64,000 nucleotides of DNA, taken from contig OY743174.1 in the NCBI GenBank assembly GCA_963555705.1, forward strand, positions 62,704,234-62,768,233. The letters run 5' to 3'. The stretch is from Ligustrum vulgare. Its lineage: Eukaryota; Streptophyta; Magnoliopsida; Lamiales; Oleaceae. Position numbers and translations under genes: made by a program. Under the pieces are notes generated by a model that was not told the origin of the DNA, did not search any database, and was given only the letters and a program-made list of their open reading frames with translations. Shown here in pieces: positions 1-12,288 of this stretch (positions are counted from its first letter, which is position 1; each line of letters begins with the position of its first letter).

Positions 1-770
1 GATTTTGATGGGGATTCGAGATCGGGCAGTGGAGGTGGTTGCTTCGAATGAGTTGGAGGTGCTGCAGGTGGTTTGGTGTTGCACGGTGGTGATGGTGGAG
101 ATTGGGTTGACTGGCGGTTTGGGTGGTGGTTCTTGGTCGAGCTGGTTGTGTTGGTGGGTTGGTTTGTTGATGATGGAGGTGGCAGTGGTTGCACGGTGGT
201 GGGGATGCAGTGGCTTGAGGTAGGTTAGTTGTGCTAAGCAGTGGTGATGATGATGGTGGTGGTTCTAGGTGTATACTGGAAAATGGTGATGAAGGAGGAA
301 GAGAATACCTCGGCTGAACGGCAATGGATGGAGCTGGGAGGCTGGGGTGGTGAGATGATGCTGAGATGGGTTTTGGGAAGGGTAGGTGATATAGAGCTAG
401 GTATGGCATGGTATTGGATTGATGTGATAGATGGAGGTTGGTAGTGTGAAAATCAAGACAAGCATTGCACGTAGTTCGAGGTAAATTCGCACGCGGATTC
501 AACTGGGTCGGAAGAATGAAACTGATAAAATGAGATTGACGTAATTTGGGATTTAAAGTGATTTTGAAAATAATAATTAAAATAAATAATTAAAATAATA
601 AAATTTTGAAAATTCGAAATTTAATTTAAAATCGAATGGACTTGATATTTCTCGATTTGGCTAGACGAACACGTCGTGACGTTAACTTAAAAATGGGTGA
701 GATCGCAGCGGCACGATTTTCATAATTTTAAAATAATTATTCAATGCGTGAAAAATTTTTGGTCTCTACA
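1..770. repeat. Unassigned repeat, possible LTR end
   Basis: The first 440 bases are G-rich with many GGTGGT and GATGG words; short ORFs in them have repeat-like composition and no recognisable domain. From about 540 the sequence turns A+T-rich. At 761-770 it ends GGTCTCTACA, which looks like the CA-terminated end of a gypsy-type LTR. Homology to the duplicated LOG block begins at the next base. I infer a retrotransposon end that truncated the block, but the other end lies outside the window and no target-site duplication can be checked. Confidence 0.3.
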
Positions 771-1357
771 ACTCCAGAAGAAGTAAAATTCATCATCTAA
801 ACATACTGAAGAGATATTATTATTGCTCTTGAAGAAGTACAAAAGAGTCATACTGAAACATGTCAAGAAAAGGGATACATGTAAAATACACAAAAAGAAA
901 ATGGGGAAACATTTATAAAATCCTCAAATAGAGATATGTTCAAGATTAAGAATACTTCGTACTCTACCACCCATAATATTTTTGAGGTTCACAATGTTAA
1001 TTTTACATTAACCGGACTCCATTTTCGCTTGATTCCCTTCCTTGTGACCAATCTATCTTAACTCCTGCTGGTCTTGTATTGGAATATATGACCGCAGCTT
1101 ATCCAGCAGTTCCTTGATAATAGGAGCAGAAATAAGGATCCTCCTAAAAAATGGAGAGATGAATCCCTATTCTACAGCATATTCAAGAAATGTTAGCAAA
1201 TTATCAAAAAAATTGTTAACATTTAAAAGCCTAATAGACTTGGTACAAAGATCCAATTGAGCCCATGAGGTAATATTAAATATTTCTTCTAAAGTACCAA
1301 AACCTCCGAGCAGGGCTATGAAGACATCAGAACCATATAACATGCAAGTTATGTGTT

Positions 1358-1505
1358 TGATAAGTATGCTTTTCGTACTTATCTTGGCCTTAAATTTGGA
1401 CAATTATAAGTGTTTTAGGATGCAATATTGCTAATTATGTATTCATCTTGTTTGTTTTAGGAAAAACTTGATTTTGGACGCGTTTGGATGCTAAACGGAG
1501 AAAAC
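1358..1505 (+). repeat. Left inverted LTR segment of the 1358-3111 element
   Basis: About 148 bp that matches the reverse complement of 2972-3111 with few mismatches and one small indel near 1470-1480. It begins TGATAAGTATGC, has its own short palindrome (AAGTATGC...GTACTT), and runs to CTAAACGGAGAAAA. Confidence 0.85.
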
Positions 1506-2309
1506 TGCTAGTAATCCCTTATCCCTGAACAGTTTACAAGCAATGCCACACAAATATTAATTCAATCCATGCTCGACGTGTATGTGTGTATTTACTCAAC
1601 TCAATCAGGCTAGTGCGCTTAATATGTGATCTACCGGCCCTCAGTGGTCAAATATTTCGCTTCCCCTCTCGTGAGATGCACATCCCCCCAAACTTGTTAT
1701 TTTCTCTTTAACTTGGGGTATAATTTCTAAGGTTGTTTTCTATATCACTACTCATTTCCCGCTCAAGTTTGGGTAAATTTAACTAATAGTAACCACTATC
1801 TGGATGTGTGATGATTCTCCTTTATTTTGAGTACCCCAACCTTCAAGTATCCACTAGGTAATTCAAACAATTAAAATAACCAACAATAACTTCAATGGTC
1901 AAAGGGAGAAACATAATTGGATGATGATACCCTATAAAATCAAATCAATAAAATTACTAAGCCCTATATTCTAGAAAGCAACATAACTAAAAGCAATAAA
2001 ACTTAAGTAAATAAATGAAAGGGAAAGAAAATTGGGTTGCCTCCCAATAAGCGCTCTGTTTATAGTCTAAAGCTCGACTTATGATGAGATCGTTCAAAGA
2101 ACTTTGAAGAAAGCTTTTGATGACTTGCGTTGCTTGCCTCAGTTGAATTTTTGTCAGTCTTCATTTTTTCTCAAACAGTTCACGTTGCCTCTGTCCTTAA
2201 AGTATATCATGACTTCTCCACTCGATTCGAACTTCAATATATAAATTTCAATCATCTCGTCGGTGTTAATGACGAACTCAGTTGTTATGCAATCAATGGA
2301 TTCAGAGGA

Positions 2310-2798
2310 TTACTTGGTAAGGTCAACATCACTCATTGTCACCTTTTTTGTTAGCTCTATAGTAATCAACTCCTCCTTCTCCACTTGATCATCTTCTTTA
2401 ATTGAATTTTCCTCGAACTCGATGTCCGGATCTAGATTTGTTGACAATGAGACCATGACTTCTTCTTGGAAAATATTTTCCTCGTGTTGTATTTGTTGTA
2501 AGCTCAGCGGAGGTGATTCCCTTACTTCATGCCCATTTACTCTCGATGGAAGGATTATATTCACAGGTAAGTTATGCACATCAAATTCATGTGAGAAAAA
2601 CAATGCGGATGGTAAGTCACCCAGGGCAGCTTCATCAATTTCATATTCAGCTTTTATTTCTCTTAGTCGCCGTCCTATGATATAATCTCTCAGCAGCATA
2701 TGTCTATCTCCATTTCCTAGAGCTTTCAAATAGTATTCCCTTATGAAGAAATCACGTATAGACATTTTATCGAAGTCAACTCCAGCCATCTCGAACAT
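2310..2798 (-). CDS. ORF carried by the Athila-like element, function unknown
   Basis: An uninterrupted 162-codon frame starting at ATG 2798, about 112 bases downstream of the primer-site-like sequence. That is where a gag frame would start in a gypsy element. The N-terminal part is basic and amphipathic (FFIREYYLKALGNGDRHM). The C-terminal half is strongly acidic and Glu-rich (QEEVMVSLSTNLDPDIEFEE). I see no CCHC knuckle, protease or polymerase motif. It may be a remnant or derivative of gag, or an ORF unique to the non-autonomous family. The frame is open although the surrounding LOG copy is broken, consistent with a later insertion. Confidence 0.45.
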   Translation of the reverse strand: MFEMAGVDFDKMSIRDFFIREYYLKALGNGDRHMLLRDYIIGRRLREIKAEYEIDEAALGDLPSALFFSHEFDVHNLPVNIILPSRVNGHEVRESPPLSLQQIQHEENIFQEEVMVSLSTNLDPDIEFEENSIKEDDQVEKEELITIELTKKVTMSDVDLTK

Positions 2799-2909
2799 CT
2801 CTTAAACCTAAAAACAAATAAAAATAGTGAAAGAACTGAAATAAACTAAAAATAATAAAATTAAAGTCCAAATTAGTGAAAGCAATCTAAAAATAAATTT
2901 AAACTATAA

Positions 2910-2927
2910 TCCACGAAAACGGCGCCA
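2910..2927 (-). other. Putative tRNA primer-binding site of the Athila-like element
   Basis: On the minus strand TGGCGCCGTTTTCGTGGA lies seven bases after the putative LTR end CGAACA. The TGGCGCC start is usual for plant gypsy primer sites. Which tRNA it would pair with was not determined. Confidence 0.5.
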
Positions 2928-2971
2928 AAAACTTGTTCGAGTGAATCCCGTAAGTGCACGATTTTAGCCAA

Positions 2972-3111
2972 TTTTCTCCGTTTAGCATCCAAACAAATCG
3001 AGTTTTTCCTAAAACAAAAAAGATAAATACATAATTAGCAATATCGCATCCTAAAACAGTTATAATTGTCCAAATTTAAGGTCAAGATAAGTACAAAAAA
3101 CGTACTTATCA
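2972..3111 (-). repeat. Right inverted LTR segment of the 1358-3111 element
   Basis: Reads TGATAAGTACG from 3111 on the minus strand and is the partner of 1358-1505. It is the 5' part of the putative 178-bp LTR (3111-2934) and is followed directly by GTGTT, the right-hand target duplication. Confidence 0.85.
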
Positions 3112-3779
3112 GTGTTCATGGATAGATAATGTCTGTACTTCATTCCCTTGTGTTTTGCTTGCAATATCTGCCAAAAGAATAGGTATAACGCTTATCACTC
3201 TTGTTCATTCTGTTTGAGCAGATTGGGAAACACAACCCATCAATCCACTGCTACCTCCTTCGTACACTAGATTGATACCTTTATCTCCCAACATCTTTCC
3301 TAGATCCACTGATGCTTCTGGATACCCAAAATATTTTCCTACTTTTGATCCACAAAATAAAAAGATAGTTTTGATCTGTCGAAATTTTGGTCTTTCCATC
3401 TTTAAGAGTATAAGGAAGGAAAAATTTACGAGAAAATGTTATTTTGAAATGCATGAAACTGTAAAAATATTTGACTTTTTAAAATCGAAGAAACTTCACT
3501 ATTTACTGCTCGTTTTTTGAAAAAAATGAAAATTTACTTTTGACTAAATCACACAACTTTTGATTATCTTATTCTTAAAACATATTAATACTTCATAACT
3601 GAAGCTCGCCTTTCGGTGATTTTTCAATCACATTTTATCAAAGCTCGAGAAAGGAATCATGAAAATATTTTAAAATGTGTTCAAATATATACAAACAATA
3701 TACTGATTTACCTTGTATCAATGCTAAATAGCCAAAACATCATTGTATATAACAGACCAGCAAACAGGATCTCTTGCTA

Positions 3780-4205
3780 TTATATTCTTAAGACTATAAC
3801 GGTATGTATCATCATTGAATTGAACCCATAAAGAAAGGAGCTCATGCTGCATAAATCCACATGGGTGGTCTCAAGAGTCAATCGGATGTCATCCAAAGAC
3901 TCCTTATTTAGTCCACCTTTAATGAAATCAATTTTATCATCTCGATTTCTAAACGAATATCCTATGGATTTACAACGGTTGTCACATGTCCATCGAGCAC
4001 ATTTGTAACAACTGTTTAGTTTTTTTGCTCTTCGCTTTTTTGCGAAAGTACTTTTACCTAAGCCAGACATGTACTTAGAAAATGATTCTGGTAATTCACC
4101 AGCAAATCGGACTTTTGCTTCGATCAACCAACAAACATCTTCTAGGATACCTTGATCCATCAGCAACCTCAATCTTTTAAGTCGAACTTGGTAAAAAAAA
4201 TTCAA
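3780..4205 (-). pseudogene. Unrecognised conserved Cys-cluster gene fragment, copy A
   Basis: A 141-codon frame. Its N-terminal half is basic and helical (RLRLLMDQGILEDV, WLIEAKVRFAGELPESF). Next come KSTFAKKRRAKK and a Cys cluster, CYKCARWTCDNRC, that could bind zinc. The segment IDFIKGGLNKESLDDI follows. I do not recognise the family. The same protein is encoded by the second block (60470-61046), where the frame breaks just after WTC; recurrence in both copies argues for a real ancestral coding sequence. It lies directly upstream of the LOG copy on the same strand, also without visible introns. The last 20 or so residues (MMIHTVIVLRI) differ in character and may be out of frame. Confidence 0.5.
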
Positions 4206-6159
4206 AACATTTATCGGAAGATTGAATAATATTTGCGAATATTTGATAATATGACATCTATTTTTTTATGGATCTAATCTTCTTCCCAAACGATCTATTT
4301 AAATGCATTATTTAAACGCATAAAAGAGAGCTCAGCATGATATTGATTATATCAATAAATAAGGGAATAAAATATCGAAAATGTAGGAACAAGAATTATT
4401 TTGAGATAATGCGCCATTACCTTTTTCGATATAAGGGAAGATTTGGCGACATGGTTGGGAACATGGAATATTTTCTTAGATATTGTACTTGATTTTTTGG
4501 TACACTAAAAGTAATCAAGGTATACTGATTTATACTATACAAAATTATATACTGATAAAATGAATACTGTATTGAACCAGAAATTCATATATATGTACAA
4601 GTGAAATAAATATCTTACTGAATCAGAATTTCTATAATTTTGCATGATTAGTTGAATCGTCCCAATTCAATAATGAGATTTATTGAGAATGTAAAATGAC
4701 ATTAATTGAAGAACCAGAAAATTGTTCAGGTTAACAAATTCTCATTGCTGCTTGTTCTCAAAAGTAAATTGATTATCTCATTAAGAAAATGAATTACTGA
4801 TTATTTGTTCAAGTAAAGATATTACGAGCAAAGTGATAAATGATAGCATGAATACATCTCAAAGTTATTAATGATTTTACGAATTAGTTGAAATAATAGA
4901 ACATTATATTGCTAATGGTTTTGCATATTAAAACCCTCCGATTATTTGGTATGAGGAAAAAAATTTGAATATAAATATTTCTCATGCAGCAATATTCTAC
5001 ATACAAACATGTCAATACGATGAAACAAATAATAGCTTGTGAAGCTTTATGATTTCTAAAAATTGCGTATATACACTCCAACAAAACGTACTTAGATATA
5101 TGATTGTGATTACATCACTAATTATGAATGACATGTGTTGTGGCTTTTTTAGCCAACTGGTATAATACAAGATTCTTGAATATTATGGGGAAATTAAATA
5201 GTAACACGCCTGAAGCGCGATCAAGCCTAAAGAGATTTCTATGTTATGTTTATACTCAGATATAATGGAATCGAGAAATAAGTCAACTACATACATACAC
5301 AACTTTCTTATGTAATTGAGGTTGATGAAATTATAATACTTTGGCCAAATATAAAATCTCAATGTAGCGATTATTGTTATAGGACCCGAAATCCTAACAT
5401 TTAAATGTGTAAAGCCAATAGTCATTTACATAAATGAAAAATATTACATAGTTGTAAAAGACGACTTGTTGCGTGCGAAATTTTTCAAGGAACTGACATG
5501 ACATATGGTGGATTGGACTATAATCTAAATCACTACTTTGAGCTATTTGATATGCCAATGAATGAGATCAAAATATATGATTCTCATCTCGATACTTTGG
5601 GAGTATTCTTTTGATGTACCAATTGATCGCGGTACGTTGGAATTTTAAGCAAAATTATTATAGATTATATGTTGAAATTGATAACTATTTCAATGATTGA
5701 TTATACTCCTGCAAATTAAAGATTGCAGTTTATAAGATGCAAGAATATACATGTATAATTATTGAAAGATTCAATATGCCTAAAGTAGTATCATTGTAGA
5801 ATAAATTGTGATTCTTATATATAAAATGAAATCACATGAAGAATGATACAAATGACCCCATAATATAATATGTTAAAATTGAAATTGGAGTGTACTACTA
5901 TTATTATGAATTATATTTGAATATTTGAGCATGCAATTGATTTTCAATATGTAAATTTATATTATCCACCGAAAATGAATATTTAATTATTCATCAGAAG
6001 TGAATTCTAGATTTTGATAATTTCACCAGAAATGAATCAATTCTAGATTTAAAAAATGCAATCAATCAACTCTTAGTATAGCATTTTCAATACATCATAA
6101 ATGAGCTATGACATCATAAATGAGTTATAAACTATTTATATAAAGCTCATCATAAATGA

Positions 6160-7110
6160 TATGTTTGATGAAAGGATTTGAGATTGCATCAATATACTTG
6201 TGATATTCCCATGAGGAGGACAAATACGCGCTGCACTCTTTTTCTCTTAGCTGAGGTTTTATCCCACAGGATTTTTTTAGCAAGGTTTTTAATGAGACGG
6301 GAATTATGGCGTACCAATGAGAATAATGTACTCATTTCCCCTTCGCTAAGGTTTTGTCACACCGAGTTTTTCTAGCAAGATTTTTGAGACATTATAACAA
6401 CTATCTGCGAGCTATAATTCAACAACAATCTTTCTCTTTAAATTATGTTGAAATGATATCAACAAATGAATAAAATCATAGACTTCTTATGAAGAATATT
6501 ATGATATCAGCTACACGTAAAGAGATCTTCATATATATATATATATATATTTCAGACGAAAGATGATATCATTATTCAAGAAGACTCGATTGCACACACT
6601 TCAGGGGGAGAATCATGTTGTATTCTTTTTCCTTTGTCCATTATTTGTCCTATTAGGTTTTTCTGACAAGGTTTTAACAAGACAACGATTGTACTCTTTT
6701 TCATTCGTTCAGATTTTATCCTACTAAGTCTTACTAACAATATTTTAATGGGGCAACACTTTAGAACTTCAAGATTCAATATATGATTTGGTCTACTTAT
6801 TATTGATGTCATTTTGAACATTAGACTCAATGATTCACGATGGCCAACATTAGGGGAACAACTTACTTTTTTTCATTCGCTCAAGTTTTATCCCACTGAA
6901 TTTTCTTAGTAAGGTTTTAACTTTTAACGAGGCAGACAATTGAGTAATAAGTCATTTAAGGGAGAGTGTTATAAAATATATATATATAGTGAATGACCAT
7001 TATATCCCTGTAAACTTTACATAATATTTTGTACAATTGTCCATCCCTATAAATAGGAGCTTAATTTCATTCATCATACAATTGGTCAAATAAAATAAAT
7101 ACATATTTCA
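6160..7110 (+). mobile_element. 3' end of a copia-like retroelement with polypurine tract and 3' LTR
   Basis: Four degenerate copies of a phrase like 'cactctttttc...gttttatcccac...tagcaaggtttt' lie at about 6230-6310, 6340-6395, 6620-6690 and 6860-6925. Such phrases are common in the 3' untranslated part of plant copia elements. A purine run TAAGGGAGAG (6957-6966) precedes TGTTATAAAATATAT, the start of a putative LTR of about 144 bp ending near 7110. The LTR holds CCCTATAAATAGGAGC (about 7043-7058), a TATA-type promoter. No gag or pol frame remains. Confidence 0.6.
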
Positions 7111-7229
7111 TTTTTTCATGTGTGAAAAGAAAGCGATTGAGGATGCTCAAGATGCAAGACGCCCCTTTCAGTTCCTCGCCCATATAATAGAAGGTAATTT
7201 AGCCTGTGTTCGGTATTCTTTGTTTTTTT

Positions 7230-7430
7230 GGGTTTATAATCGCTCTAAATTTCAATACAATTTTTTAACCATACATTTTTTCTCCAATTGCCTTCGTTCG
7301 GTAAAGTCATGATTGTGGTTTTTAAACCACTTTTTAAACTACACAATTCCCCAAATCAATCTCTAACCCTACATATTTTCTCTCTCCAATTTTTAACCAT
7401 CCATCTACCTAAAAAAAAAAAAAAAAACCA
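7230..7430 (+). repeat. MITE-like dispersed repeat, member 1
   Basis: Contains 'cactttttaaactacacaatt', 'ttctctctccaatttttaacca' and 'cattttttctccaa'. The same words recur at about 32265-32560, 37845-37950, 48990-49130, 50270-50490 and 54820-54990, and in reverse at about 35995-36075, 41098-41215 and 55435-55520. It looks like a small non-autonomous family without coding capacity; its ends were not defined. Confidence 0.5.
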
Positions 7431-7876
7431 TTTATTTTTTGGGTTTATCATCTATTCGAACAGGGCATTAATTTTCAAAAGCCAACAGATTAGCTTCCGT
7501 ATTACGCAAGACGCCTCAACTAGTGTATATCAGATCATGAGTATACCTCTAATAAAAATGCTAAAATCACGCGGACCCCGCCTCCTTCATGTCAGGGGCG
7601 GTGACTTTGGGAGTAAGGTGATTGTAGCATCACCCTACATCTAATGAACAGAATTTGTCTCCCATCTCTCTCAATATTCCCTCTCTAGTTTTTAAATAGT
7701 TTTACAATATTAAATAAATTGTTGCATAATCGACCACTTTCTTCTTCAGTTACGGAATTTTTCTCCCTCAAAAAGATTAATTATTATTATATTTTCTGAT
7801 TTTACGTAATTTACCGAGTTCTTTTTAGTAATTGAAAGCTTTTAGTATTTTTGCGATCAGGTAAAATATTGTGGAT

Positions 7877-10800
7877 ATGAGTAACTGGAGTGCAATCTGG
7901 GCCCTGGATCAGGATATGGGTATTGATGCTGATGCAGCCGATTGGAGGACTCAGCTACCGGAGGATTCCAGACAGAGGATTGTAAATAAGATGTACATAA
8001 AATTAAATGCTTATTTGCTTTTTGTAGAGTAAAACTTTAATGTTAATTTCAATTTCAATCCTGCAATAGTTCATGTTGACTTGCCCAGGATTTTTCATTG
8101 CCATTTTCTTTTAGAGTTAAGCTTATGGAAAAAAGATTATTTTATAAGAAACTTCCCCCATATTGATTGGTTCATAATTTCTTGTAGAGTTGCCTAAATT
8201 TTGAATTCTTTTTGTTTTGAATGTTCCCATGTTTACAGAGTCTATGCACTGACAACAATGAATTTAGTATAAAATTGGAACTGATAGTTGTAGGTTGATA
8301 GTATTATAGTGGATGAAGGTGGATAATATCCTAGTATTATTAGTAAAGAAAAAAATGTCATTTTGCGCCATCAATTGTATAACTCAATGCAGATGGTATA
8401 GATGGTTTCAAACAGAATAAGATAACTAATATAAATGACATTTTTTGTATGTGTATTTGCTATGCAATGTTAGACTGTGAGCAATGTTTTACAGTGAATG
8501 ATATAGCCAACAAAATTATAACTTCTCTTTTTTGTCCCTGATATTGTTTAGTTATCCCTACCAAACATGCCATAAGTATCTATACATTTTCTCTGAGGTC
8601 TAGAGTGGTAGAACATAATTGGGTTCATACTTACTGCAGTATTCTGTAAGAAATTTTAAGAAATTCGTGATTTATATATTAAAAATGTCTTCTCATTATT
8701 ATTATTATTTTTTTTAATAAATAAAAGTACCTACATTTGAGCTCACATATGCGTAAAGGCATGGGAATAATCTATATGCAGGATTCAAAATCTAGTCAAT
8801 GTGATGCACATCCATGGTGCCTTTAAGATGAATTCACTAATAAATATTTAAACTTATGAAAAAAGGATTTTTATTATGTTGTGATATTTACAATAGATGC
8901 TTTTGGATGAATCACAAATTTGTGAGAGAAGCCTTGTGCATGTACCCTTTAAGAAGTATATTTTAATTTATCAAATGTGCTATATCATTCTTTCATTTCT
9001 AATACCAATTACTAAATTTGAACTCAAGTTGGTGTATTGGCATGAACGAAATTTGCTATGTGCAGGATTCATAATCTTGAACATGATATATTGCTCTTTT
9101 GTAATAACAGTTACTAAATTTGACCTGAAGTTGGTGTATTGGCATGCAAGAAATTTGCTAGTAGGATTCAATATCTTGAACATCAAAACCTCATGGATTT
9201 GAGTATCAAAACTTGCATTATAAAATATTTTTGGGCTAAATTTCTGATCTAAATCAGGAATATTTCAAGACATGGGATTTTATGTATATTTACAGAAGTT
9301 TTTCCCCTTGAGTAATTATGGAGAAGTTATTTTCATGAAAAACTAAGAACGGTGAATTGTTAAAGCAACATGTATTTAGCTTATTTTTTATCTGATTACA
9401 AGTTACACCTAATGCTCAACTTTTCAATTGACCTAAAACATATGTCATCTCATAAATTCACTATATGCGATCCTACTAAATTTCGTTTGCTCGATTGTCG
9501 GATAGATTAGTTTTACTACAGATCTTCTTGTTAGTGCTTGTTGCATGATTGTGGAATTGAGATTATGATGCGTCACGTGCATAGAACGGAGGCCTTGAAG
9601 AGGCATCTTCCTTTCTCTGGACAAGAAGGGCTGCAGGAACTCAAGAAAATAGCCGTAAGGGTTGAGGAAAAAACTTTTGCTGCTGCACCAAGTCAGGTAT
9701 ATCTCTCACACAAGCTTCTCTTGTTTTTTTTTTTTTTTTTTTTTGGCATTTTGATATTAACTGTTAGCTCCTAGCAACACAAGTTTTTCGTAATTCTATT
9801 GTCAATCTTAATATTTTCCTCAACAATGAGTTCTTGCAGTCAGATTACTTGAGAAGAATATCTTTGAAGATGTTGACAATGTGGACAATATCGCAGAATC
9901 CCACTGCCAGTTCTATCCAATTCAACGCTGCTGGCAATACTAGCCAAAACACCAATGATCCAGGTAATGGAGATTCCAATAGTGCCTACAACTAAATGTG
10001 TTATGTGATCCTCTTGTACTTTTGAAATGACTCAACAATATTCTTGTTGTTCCTTACTTTTAATAGATAATAATGAATATAGCCATGTTTTGATGTTTAG
10101 GAAGACTAGCAAATACTTGTAGGTTGTGTTGGCGTATCAGATTAGAACGTATAAAAAAACTTAATATAAAATTGTAATGGACGTTACTAGTTAGAGGGTG
10201 TTATGGTGGATTAAGGTGGATAATGTTCTTTTATTTTTCATTCAAAAGAATGTTATTTAATCAATCTTTTTTGTCATGCCTGAACTCATCTTCAACCTGC
10301 GTGTTATGTTATACTGTTAATACTACTACTTAATTTACATGACTTCCACAGAGGAAATTCTTCCATTAATTGATATCATCCCAGAACATTTTTGCTGACC
10401 TGCTTATGCCAAGCGTCGGTTTCCCTTTATATTTTCCTCATATCTGTTCTCTCTTCTTCTCAAACCCCAGAGACTTCTTACATACCTCAGGAACCACGGA
10501 TCTTGAAATCCTGTTCATTTCAGTGGCTAATGCCACCAATTCACAGCCCGATATAAATGTTGCGCACGGCATTTTGTTAAAGAAGATTTGTGATTCATGT
10601 AATCATGTAACTAATTTATGTTGTTTTATGTAACAATTTTGTAAGAGTAGAATACAGAGGGCTCAAGGGGTTGGAAGGAGGACTGGAGTGTAGACTGTGT
10701 AGTTGTGATTAAGAAAACCTTAATCACAAGCTTGATATATAATTAAAAATAAATAAATGCAATTGTTCCAACTTTAAATTTGAAACTATTTATTTGCCAT

Positions 10801-12195
10801 GTAATTGGGTTTTTTTCACTTGATAGGGTAATTTGGAATCCAACAATATTTTATTGGATGTGTGAATGGATATGGCATTGGCTTTCCAACCTTTCTTATT
10901 GATCTTTGCCTCCCCAACCTATTCAATTATGTGTGATTGGGTCTTCACGTGGCGAAATCCATTAGTTTGACTAGGAGTCGACAATTAAAAAAAAAAAAAA
11001 ATCGAAATCAAGAAAATCGAACCAGAACAGATCAATTTTCAAAATCGAAAATCGAAAGTAAAATTAACTTGTGTAATTATCTGATTTTTTCTTGTCATTT
11101 TATAAGTAGCAACTTGACGTTTTCTGAGTTTTGAGTAAGTTTTTTTGTTGTTTCTTCGTTGGATTGATGTTTTTTTCCAATTATGAAACTATTTTTTCAC
11201 CCATTCAAATTCATAAAGTTTAACATGATTTTCATATTTTAACTTTTGAGTATTAAATTTTAGTTTGAGCCTATGTTCGGGATACATTATTTGCAACTTT
11301 TTAGGATCATTTTAGGAGGAATAGGGGTGGAGACCACGGAATGTGTGGATTATTATTTGTTGTTTTAGATGTGTGATTGAAATTAAACTTTGACTTTGAC
11401 GGGGTAGTAGAAGTAACTTATAAGTTGCTAATATTTGTTATCTAAACACATGCTGAAGCTTAAAATCATATGTTCTTTGCTTGTCAATAACCAGATGAAG
11501 TTCCTCATTCAGTATTCTACTTATATTAGATTTTATTATTAGTTCCTCTGCTGACACGATGTTATAGCATTAGATGATGAACACTTGTCCAGTTACATTT
11601 GTATTTTGGTTAATTTATATTTTAATTTGAGGTACTAGTCTCAAGTATTCTTTATGATATTTGAAAATGTATCTACTCTGTGCACTTGCAATCCATTTTA
11701 ATTAAATGGTGTATTTATTGTTTTCATGTTCATGATATGTTTTATTTTTTCAAACTTATTTTTGCATAAACGTAAATACAAGTCCAAGTTCATAATGCGT
11801 GACAGAAAATTCATAAATGTCTATACAAACTTTTCCCTTGAATTCTCCACTTCTATTTTATTTAAGCGGTCAATTTCACAACGAATATAAAAATCTATTG
11901 TAATATTGGTATACAGAAGAAAATTGATACAAGGATATGCATATGAAATTGTGAATGATTAATAAGTTAATTTTATTATGGCTCATTGGAACATCTTAAA
12001 GAGTAGATTGTTGCAATTTGTATGTCCAATGTAAGTCTGTTGCTCTTCTGAGTATTTTGGTTCGACTGCATAAGTCTCAGTTTAATTCCGAACTGTTTGA
12101 GCTTCTTTTTCCTATAGCCTCTACAACATATTATTGTAACACCCCGAATGTTCATCGCTAACCGTTAATTTCAAAAAAAACAAGTCCTATTTAAA

Positions 12196-12288
<93 letters not shown>

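Larger units (their letters stand above)
1358..3111 (-). mobile_element. Athila-like non-autonomous retroelement with inverted terminal LTR segments
   Basis: The insertion into the LOG pseudogene is bounded by TGATAAGT and ACTTATCA and flanked by the 5-bp target duplication GTGTT (1353-1357 and 3112-3116). The undisrupted sequence is visible at about 59965. On the minus strand, 3111-2934 resembles a short LTR ending CGAACA. A primer-site-like TGGCGCCGTTTTCGTGGA follows at 2927-2910, then an ORF (2798-2310), the phrase GGGAGGCAACCC near 2040 that is typical of Athila-type elements, and a polypurine stretch TTTGGGGGGATG near 1692-1681. A direct 3' LTR is expected next, but an inverted copy of the first part of the LTR is found instead. 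Confidence 0.75.
1020..3399 (-). pseudogene. LOG: LOG-like cytokinin riboside 5'-monophosphate phosphoribohydrolase pseudogene, copy A
   Basis: The N-terminal part (3399-3117) reads MERPKFRQIKTIFLFCGSK, then INLVYEGGSSGLMG. The C-terminal part (1357-1020) has [14 protein letters not shown] and LLNVNNFF. These match LOG enzymes, which release free cytokinin bases from their nucleotides in the cytosol; PGGxGTxxE is the family signature. Here it reads LGGFGTLEE, so the first Pro is lost. No intron is seen although plant LOG genes have several, so this looks like a processed retrocopy. It is dead: stops follow QTE and YAVE, and an element of 1754 bp splits it at the His-Glu-Arg region. The usual KAEMAR segment after that point is replaced by unrelated residues. 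Confidence 0.82.
771..5900. repeat. Duplicated block, copy A (partner 59270-62990)
   Basis: Apart from the insertion at 1358-3111, this stretch aligns by eye in the same orientation with 59270-62990. Shared landmarks are the LOG-like pseudogene, the Cys-cluster gene fragment, and A+T-rich DNA after about 4490 containing 'aggtatactgattt', 'gaaccagaa' and 'gtaccaattgatcgc' (in the other copy 'gtaccagttgatcgc'). The copies differ by many substitutions and small indels, so the duplication is not recent. From 4250 to 5900 I see no gene. Confidence 0.8.

Noticed and set aside
5..444. Two plus-strand ORFs of 72 and 67 codons
   Set aside because: Val/Gly/Trp-rich products of a GGT-rich repeat; no domain, no splice context.
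1034..1357. LOG copy A as a working cytokinin-activating enzyme
   Set aside because: In-frame stops, altered signature motif and an insertion splitting the gene.
2422..2685. Plus-strand 87-codon ORF opposite the Athila-like ORF
   Set aside because: Antisense shadow of the longer minus-strand frame, which has the expected position after the primer site.
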